Below, in pieces: positions 5,869-9,760 of a stretch of DNA of 9,760 nucleotides. How positions within the stretch are numbered: the stretch's first letter is position 1; each line of letters begins with the position of its first letter. Source of the stretch: JAUXFS01 sp050329575 (lineage in GTDB: Bacteria > Pseudomonadota > Alphaproteobacteria > Rhodospirillales > Defluviicoccaceae); contig JBHJOP010000012.1 of the NCBI GenBank assembly GCA_050329575.1, forward strand, positions 1 to 9,760, in the 5' to 3' direction. The notes beneath the pieces were generated by a model. It saw only the letters and a list, made by a program, of their open reading frames with translations. It searched no databases and was not told the origin of the DNA. A program made the position numbers and the translations under genes.

Positions 5869-6777
5869 TCAGACGGGCTCGAAACGGGCGAGGATGTCGA
5901 GCGGGGCGGCGACGGCGGCGCGTCGCCGGTCGATCCAGTCGTACCAGCCGTCCAGCCCCTCGCCGCTGGTCGCCGACACCCGCACCACCGCGATCGACGG
6001 GTTGACCCGGCGGGCGAACGCGATGCAGCGTTCGGCATCGAACGGCACGTGGGGCGCCAGATCGATCTTCGTCAGCAGCATCAGATCGGCGGCATGGAAC
6101 ATGTTCGGATACTTGAGCGGCTTGTCGTCGCCCTCGGTCACCGACAGCATCACCACCTTGTGGGCCTCGCCGAGATCGAAGGCGGCCGGGCACACCAGGT
6201 TGCCGACGTTCTCGATGAACAGCACCGAACCGGGGTCCGGGTCGAGCCGGTCGACCCCGTGGCCGACCATGTGGGCGTCGAGGTGACAGCCCTTGCCGGT
6301 GTTGATCTGCAGCGCCGGCACGCCGGTCGAGCGGATTCGCTCGGCATCGAAGCTGGTCTGCTGGTCGCCCTCGATCACCGCCAGCGGCATGCGTCCCTTG
6401 AGGTCGGTGATCGTGCGGACCAGGAGCGTCGTCTTCCCGGATCCCGGGGCGGACACGAGGTTGAGGGCGAGAATGCCGCGACCGGCGAAGAACGCCCGGT
6501 TGTGGCCGGCGAGGCGGTCGTTCTCGCCGAGGATGTCCTTCTCGACCTGGACGATGCGCGCCGGGCTCATTCCCGGGACGTGGACGCCGGCCGGACCGGC
6601 ACCATAGTCGAGCGCCTCGTCGTCGCGTGCGGGGGCATGGTGATCGTGATGGTGATGATGGTGGTGGTGATGATGATGATGGTCGGGGGGAAGACCCTCG
6701 GCGTGATCACGACGACCGGAGGCGTTCCTGCCGGCGTCGCCGCTGGTCGCCTCGCCGCAACCGCAAACCGTACACAT
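5869..6777 (-). CDS. hypB: Hydrogenase nickel-insertion GTPase HypB
   Basis: SIMIBI-class GTPase that stores and delivers nickel with HypA to the hydrogenase large subunit. It is 302 residues long. The N-terminus MCTVCGCG carries the CxxCGC high-affinity Ni site. A polyhistidine run (residues 33-44, then Asp45 and His46-47), encoded by CAT/CAC codons, can bind extra Ni or Zn. The G domain has the P-loop SAPGSGKT (109-116), EGDQQTS, the metal-site Cys164-His165 (GKGCHLDAH) and Cys196 (ENVGNLVCPAAFDLGE), and TKID (236-239) in place of NKxD. The ATG at 6777 is preferred over the GTG one codon upstream because it yields the family start MCT; it overlaps the hypA stop as TGATG and has GGAGG 7 nt upstream. 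HypF follows after 3 nt. Confidence 0.97.
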   Translation of the reverse strand: MCTVCGCGEATSGDAGRNASGRRDHAEGLPPDHHHHHHHHHHHHDHHAPARDDEALDYGAGPAGVHVPGMSPARIVQVEKDILGENDRLAGHNRAFFAGRGILALNLVSAPGSGKTTLLVRTITDLKGRMPLAVIEGDQQTSFDAERIRSTGVPALQINTGKGCHLDAHMVGHGVDRLDPDPGSVLFIENVGNLVCPAAFDLGEAHKVVMLSVTEGDDKPLKYPNMFHAADLMLLTKIDLAPHVPFDAERCIAFARRVNPSIAVVRVSATSGEGLDGWYDWIDRRRAAVAAPLDILARFEPV

Positions 6778-7118
6778 CACAGAACCTCCAGTTCCTGGAC
6801 CCGCAGTTCGTCGCCGCCGGTGACGTTGAGTTCATAGCCGCCGCACTGGGGGCAGCAATCCGTGCGCTCGCGAATGGTCACCGTCTCGCCGCAGTTCATG
6901 CACCAGGCGCGGCCGGGGACGCGGACGAGGTCCAGGTGAGCACCCTCGGCGAGCGTCCCCTTGGTCACCGCCTCGAAACAGAACTCGAGCGCCTCCGCAG
7001 AGGCGCAGGAAAAGGCGCCGATCTGGAGGCGAACCAGGGTCACGCGGCTGAATTGCCGAGCCGTGGCTTCCCTTCGGAGAAGGTCGACGACGCTCTGGCA
7101 GAGCGCCAATTCGTGCAT
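6777..7118 (-). CDS. hypA: Hydrogenase nickel metallochaperone HypA
   Basis: A 113-residue nickel-binding chaperone that works with HypB. It starts with MHEL, where His2 and the free amino terminus bind nickel, and has the structural zinc site CxxC...CxxC (Cys73, Cys76, Cys89, Cys92; WCMNCGETV and CCPQCGG). Length is typical. The start at 7118 is preceded by GAGAGGAAACG, a good Shine-Dalgarno with close spacing. It is the first gene of the hyp operon, and its stop overlaps the hypB start by one base. The operon promoter should lie in the 197 bp between here and the glgB homologue; only a TACACT -10-like box (7237-7232) without a convincing -35 was found. Confidence 0.97.
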   Translation of the reverse strand: MHELALCQSVVDLLRREATARQFSRVTLVRLQIGAFSCASAEALEFCFEAVTKGTLAEGAHLDLVRVPGRAWCMNCGETVTIRERTDCCPQCGGYELNVTGGDELRVQELEVL

Positions 7119-7239
7119 CGTTTCCTCTCACCGGCGGCAACGCCGTTCCGTTGGCCCCGGCTCTTGTGTGGCCGGCCGCTGACGACGGCGGTCCCATGGC
7201 GACCCGCCGCCGCATACCCTGTCGGATCGCCAGTGTAGC

Positions 7240-7272
7240 CGGAATCCGCCGTGACGGGGATTCCGATTTTTT
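7240..7272. repeat. Inverted repeat with T6 on plus strand, in front of hypA
   Basis: CGGAATCC (7240-7247) and GGATTCCG (7258-7265) are perfect complements around 10 nt, followed after one A by TTTTTT (7267-7272) on the plus strand. That is the form of a rightward intrinsic terminator, but no rightward gene precedes it. Read leftward, the repeat lies just upstream of a TACACT -10-like box (7237-7232), so it may instead be an operator for the hyp operon. Confidence 0.5.
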
Positions 7273-7279
7273 GCGGTCC

Positions 7280-7315
7280 CGCCTCGGGTGCGGCCGCCGC
7301 GCTGCGCCCGAGGCG
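7280..7315 (-). terminator. 9-bp hairpin directly after the glgB homologue
   Basis: CGCCTCGGG (7280-7288) and CCCGAGGCG (7307-7315) are exact complements around an 18-nt GC-rich loop, starting at the base after the TAG stop. No U-run follows on the minus strand, so termination may be incomplete or Rho-assisted. Confidence 0.5.
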
Positions 7316-9760
7316 CTACGTCGACCCGCCGTCCTCCGGCTGGCGATCCCCGACCCACTCGAGCGCCACGGCGGCGAACGGCGGCAGCCGGAGGGTCACG
7401 GAGCAGGGCCGCCCGTGCATCGGCTCGGCAACCGCCTTGACGCCGCCCATGTTGCCGACGTTGGTGCCGCCGTAGATTTCGGAATCGGTGTTGAGGACCT
7501 CCCGATACCACCCCTGTTCCGGAACGCCGATGCGGTACTCCCGGCGCACCACCGGCGTGAGGTTGAAGACGACCGCGATCAGGTCGGTGTGCCGGTGCCC
7601 GCAGCGCAGGAACGACATCACGCTCTGTTCGGTGTCGTTGGCGTCGATCCAGGCGAACCCGTCCGGCCGGCAATCGCGCTCGTAGAGCGCAGGCTTGGCG
7701 CGATAGAGCAGGTTGAGGTCGCGGACCAGCCGCTGGATGCCCTGATGCATGGGATCGTTGGCGAGGTGCCAGTCGAGGCTGATCTCGGCGTTCCATTCCC
7801 GCTCCTGGGCGAACTCGTCGCCCATGAACAGCCGCTTCTTCCCGGGGTGGGTATACATCAGCGCGTAGCACAGCCTGAGATTGGCGAACTTCTGCCACCG
7901 GTCGCCCGGCATCCGCTGGATCATCCCGCCGCGCCCCTGGCCGACATCCGTCCTGGACAGCTCCAGCACGGCGTTGTCGCGGAAGGCGTGGGTCGGCCCG
8001 TCGGTCAGTTCATGGTGATAGTATTTGCGATGGATCGGGTTGCGCGAGAAATGACGCAAGGTATCGCGCGTCCAGGCGGCGTTCCACCGGAAGACGAATC
8101 CGAGCCCCTCGTCGATGGTCGGGCGCGACATCCCCGGCCAGTCCGAGGAATCGTCGGCAACGGTGAACACGCCGGCATGACGGCCGTCGACAAGATCGTT
8201 GAAGCGGCGCAGCAGATCGACCGCTTCCAGATTTTCCGGGCCGCCGTGACGATTGGGCGTCCACTGCCCGCGGACGCGCCCGAAGTCCAGGTACAGGATC
8301 GTCGCCAGGGCCTCGGCCCGTAGTCCGTCGACGTGATACTTGTCGATCCAGAACAGCGCGTTGCTGATCAGATAGTTCGCCACCTCGCGTCGGCCGTGGT
8401 CATAGACCAGCGCCTTCCAGGTCGGGTGGTGGCGGCGTTGCGGATCGGCGTGCTCGAAGAGGTGGCTGCCGTCGAACCAGCCGAGACCGTGCACGTCTTC
8501 GGCGAAGTGGGTCGGCGCCCAGTCGAGGATCACCCCGATACCGGCCTGGTGGCAGCGATCGACGAGGGCCTTGAAGTCGTCCGGCTCACCCAGCCGGTGG
8601 GTCGGCGCGTAAGGGGCGATCGGCAGACTGCCCCAGGACCCATCCGCCGCCGATTCGCAGATCGATTTCAGCGTGATGTGCGTGAACCCCATGTAGGAGA
8701 CGTAGTCGACCAGCTCGTCGGCGAGTTCCCGGTAGCTCAGCGGCCGGTGGCCCTCCTCCGGTTTGCGTCGCCAGGAGCCGAGATGAACTTCGTAGATGGC
8801 GAGCGGCGCCTCGCGAACGTCCAGCGACGCCCGCCGGGTCATCCACTGGCGGTCGTCCCACACGTAGGCGTCGACGTCGGTGACGACCGATGCCGTTCCC
8901 GGCGGGCGCTCGGCGCAGAAGGCATAGGGATCGATCTTGTCGGCCAGCCGCTGTCCGTCGCTGCCTTTGATCTCGTACTTGTAGAGCTGACCGGGGACGA
9001 CTCCGGGCACGAAGATCTCCCAGACACCGCAATCGTGGCGCAGCCGCATTCCGTGCCGGCGTCCATCCCAGTCGTTGAATTCGCCGACCACCGCCACCCG
9101 GTGGGCATGGGGTGCCCACACGGCGAACGAGACCCCTTTCACCCCCGCCAGTTCGATCGGGTGGGCGCCCAGCTTTTCGTAGCTCCGGACATGGCTGCCG
9201 TCGGCCAATTGGTGGACATCGGCATCGTCGAGGATCGGCGGGAACCGGTAGGGATCCTCGATCTCCATCGCACCGGCGCTGGTTTCCACCGACAGTCGAT
9301 AGGCGAAACGCTCCTTGCGACCCTCGATCACCCCGGCGAACAGTCCGGCCTCGTGGATGCGCGCCAGTTCGGCGACTCCGCGGTTGGCGGCCACCTCGAC
9401 GACCACCACGCGCGTCGCCTGCGGCAGGAAGGCGCGAACGACCAGCGGGCCGTCGGGGTGCCGCAATTCGTGCATGCCCAGGAACGCGAACGGATCACGG
9501 TGATCGGCCGTCACCACCGCATGGATGTCGCCCGCCTCCGCCAGCGGCCAGGACGGCACCGCGGGCCGAGGCGGTGCCGCAGCGGGTTTCTCCGGGACCG
9601 CCGGGGCGGCGGCGGCCTTGGGTTCGGGTGCCGGTTTCGCCGGGACTTTCGGGGCGGCAGCGGCCTTGGGCGCGGGGGTCGGCTTCGCAGGGACCGCCGG
9701 GGCGCCGGCGGCCTTGGGCGCGGGCGCCGGTTTCGCCGGGGCGGCCGGGGCGGCAACGGC
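7316..9760 (-). CDS. glgB: GlgB-family protein with replaced catalytic residues (N-terminus outside window)
   Basis: A glycogen branching-enzyme homologue; true GlgB cuts alpha-1,4-glucan and makes alpha-1,6 branches. Numbering is from the GTG at 9559. Domain order is normal: N-terminal beta domain (about 1-130), CBM48 (about 140-235, FAVWAPHAHRVAVVGEFNDW), amylase barrel (about 250-620, YEVHLGSW, DGSWG, GVILDWAPTHF, GDEFAQEREWN, SLDWHL) and C-terminal beta domain (about 640-740, FNLTPV, LNTDS). The catalytic sites differ from E. coli GlgB: RVDA is RAEA (nucleophile Asp to Glu416), AEES is ADDS (acid/base Glu to Asp469), LSHDE is LSRTD (Asp to Thr537, His to Arg536), and DGSWGY is DGSWGS (Tyr to Ser311). 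Asp346 and His351 remain. The frame stays open to the window edge through 67 Ala/Pro/Lys-rich codons, so the GTG may be internal. Activity is doubtful; the reading frame is intact. Confidence 0.9.
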   Translation of the reverse strand, partial: AVAAPAAPAKPAPAPKAAGAPAVPAKPTPAPKAAAAPKVPAKPAPEPKAAAAPAVPEKPAAAPPRPAVPSWPLAEAGDIHAVVTADHRDPFAFLGMHELRHPDGPLVVRAFLPQATRVVVVEVAANRGVAELARIHEAGLFAGVIEGRKERFAYRLSVETSAGAMEIEDPYRFPPILDDADVHQLADGSHVRSYEKLGAHPIELAGVKGVSFAVWAPHAHRVAVVGEFNDWDGRRHGMRLRHDCGVWEIFVPGVVPGQLYKYEIKGSDGQRLADKIDPYAFCAERPPGTASVVTDVDAYVWDDRQWMTRRASLDVREAPLAIYEVHLGSWRRKPEEGHRPLSYRELADELVDYVSYMGFTHITLKSICESAADGSWGSLPIAPYAPTHRLGEPDDFKALVDRCHQAGIGVILDWAPTHFAEDVHGLGWFDGSHLFEHADPQRRHHPTWKALVYDHGRREVANYLISNALFWIDKYHVDGLRAEALATILYLDFGRVRGQWTPNRHGGPENLEAVDLLRRFNDLVDGRHAGVFTVADDSSDWPGMSRPTIDEGLGFVFRWNAAWTRDTLRHFSRNPIHRKYYHHELTDGPTHAFRDNAVLELSRTDVGQGRGGMIQRMPGDRWQKFANLRLCYALMYTHPGKKRLFMGDEFAQEREWNAEISLDWHLANDPMHQGIQRLVRDLNLLYRAKPALYERDCRPDGFAWIDANDTEQSVMSFLRCGHRHTDLIAVVFNLTPVVRREYRIGVPEQGWYREVLNTDSEIYGGTNVGNMGGVKAVAEPMHGRPCSVTLRLPPFAAVALEWVGDRQPEDGGST
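9587..9760 (-). repeat. 48-bp tandem repeats coding a 16-residue Ala/Pro/Lys unit
   Basis: In the glgB frame three full units occur at 9730-9683, 9682-9635 and 9634-9587: PAPAPKAAGAPAVPAK, PTPAPKAAAAPKVPAK and PAPEPKAAAAPAVPEK. The end of a further unit (AAPAAPAK) lies at the window edge and a degenerate part-unit follows. Lysine codons recur every 48 bp. This would be a disordered, positively charged tether in front of the GlgB-like body. Confidence 0.8.

Noticed and set aside
5302..6837. 511-codon open frame on the plus strand
   Set aside because: Antisense to hypB and hypF; composition rich in Arg, Gly, His and Asp is typical of shadow frames.
7900..8340. Frameshift or sequencing error behind the odd GlgB catalytic motifs
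   Set aside because: Residues flanking each altered motif match GlgB without gaps in the same frame, so these are substitutions and not frame errors.
9587..9760. CRISPR array from the 48-bp periodicity
   Set aside because: There are no spacers; the repeats are contiguous, a multiple of three, and follow the glgB reading frame.

Overview
The window looks like chromosomal DNA from a high-GC proteobacterium, most likely an alphaproteobacterium and possibly Rhodospirillales-like. The evidence is a cysteine-free S4 protein with alphaproteobacterial features encoded by a stand-alone rpsD, strong GC bias at third codon positions, and a hypA-B-F-C-D gene order. This placement is inferred from protein and gene-order patterns; no search was run.

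Layout: a 5'-truncated YqjM/NamA-type ene-reductase gene runs rightward (1-1011). Everything else runs leftward. Reading in from the right edge these are: a GlgB-family protein (7316 to beyond 9760), the hydrogenase-maturation operon hypA-hypB-hypF-hypC-hypD (7118 down to 3339), tRNA-Leu(CAA) (3273-3187), a small conserved-looking protein of unknown function (2874-2566), an HNH endonuclease-family protein (2403-1852) and ribosomal protein S4 (1698-1084). rpsD and the oxidoreductase gene converge.

The hyp genes form a tightly packed operon with 1-4 nt overlaps or gaps of 3-11 nt, which suggests translational coupling. Their products insert nickel (HypA, HypB) and build or deliver the Fe(CN)2CO group (HypF, HypC, HypD) of [NiFe]-hydrogenase. 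Two things are unusual: HypF consists only of the C-terminal Kae1-like domain, and no hypE follows hypD, where a tRNA gene lies instead. A complete HypF or YrdC-type partner and HypE would have to be encoded elsewhere.

The most striking gene is the glgB homologue. It is full length and aligns without gaps to E. coli GlgB through the catalytic motifs, yet the three catalytic carboxylates are replaced (Asp to Glu, Glu to Asp, Asp to Thr), as are the His next to the third and the active-site Tyr. It also continues in frame upstream into an Ala/Pro/Lys-rich extension built of 16-residue repeats that runs off the window. It is best read as a retained branching-enzyme pseudoenzyme, perhaps an alpha-glucan-binding or scaffolding protein.

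Good sigma70-type promoters are visible for rpsD and tRNA-Leu. Several strong inverted repeats lie between genes; some fit terminators and others are of unclear role.
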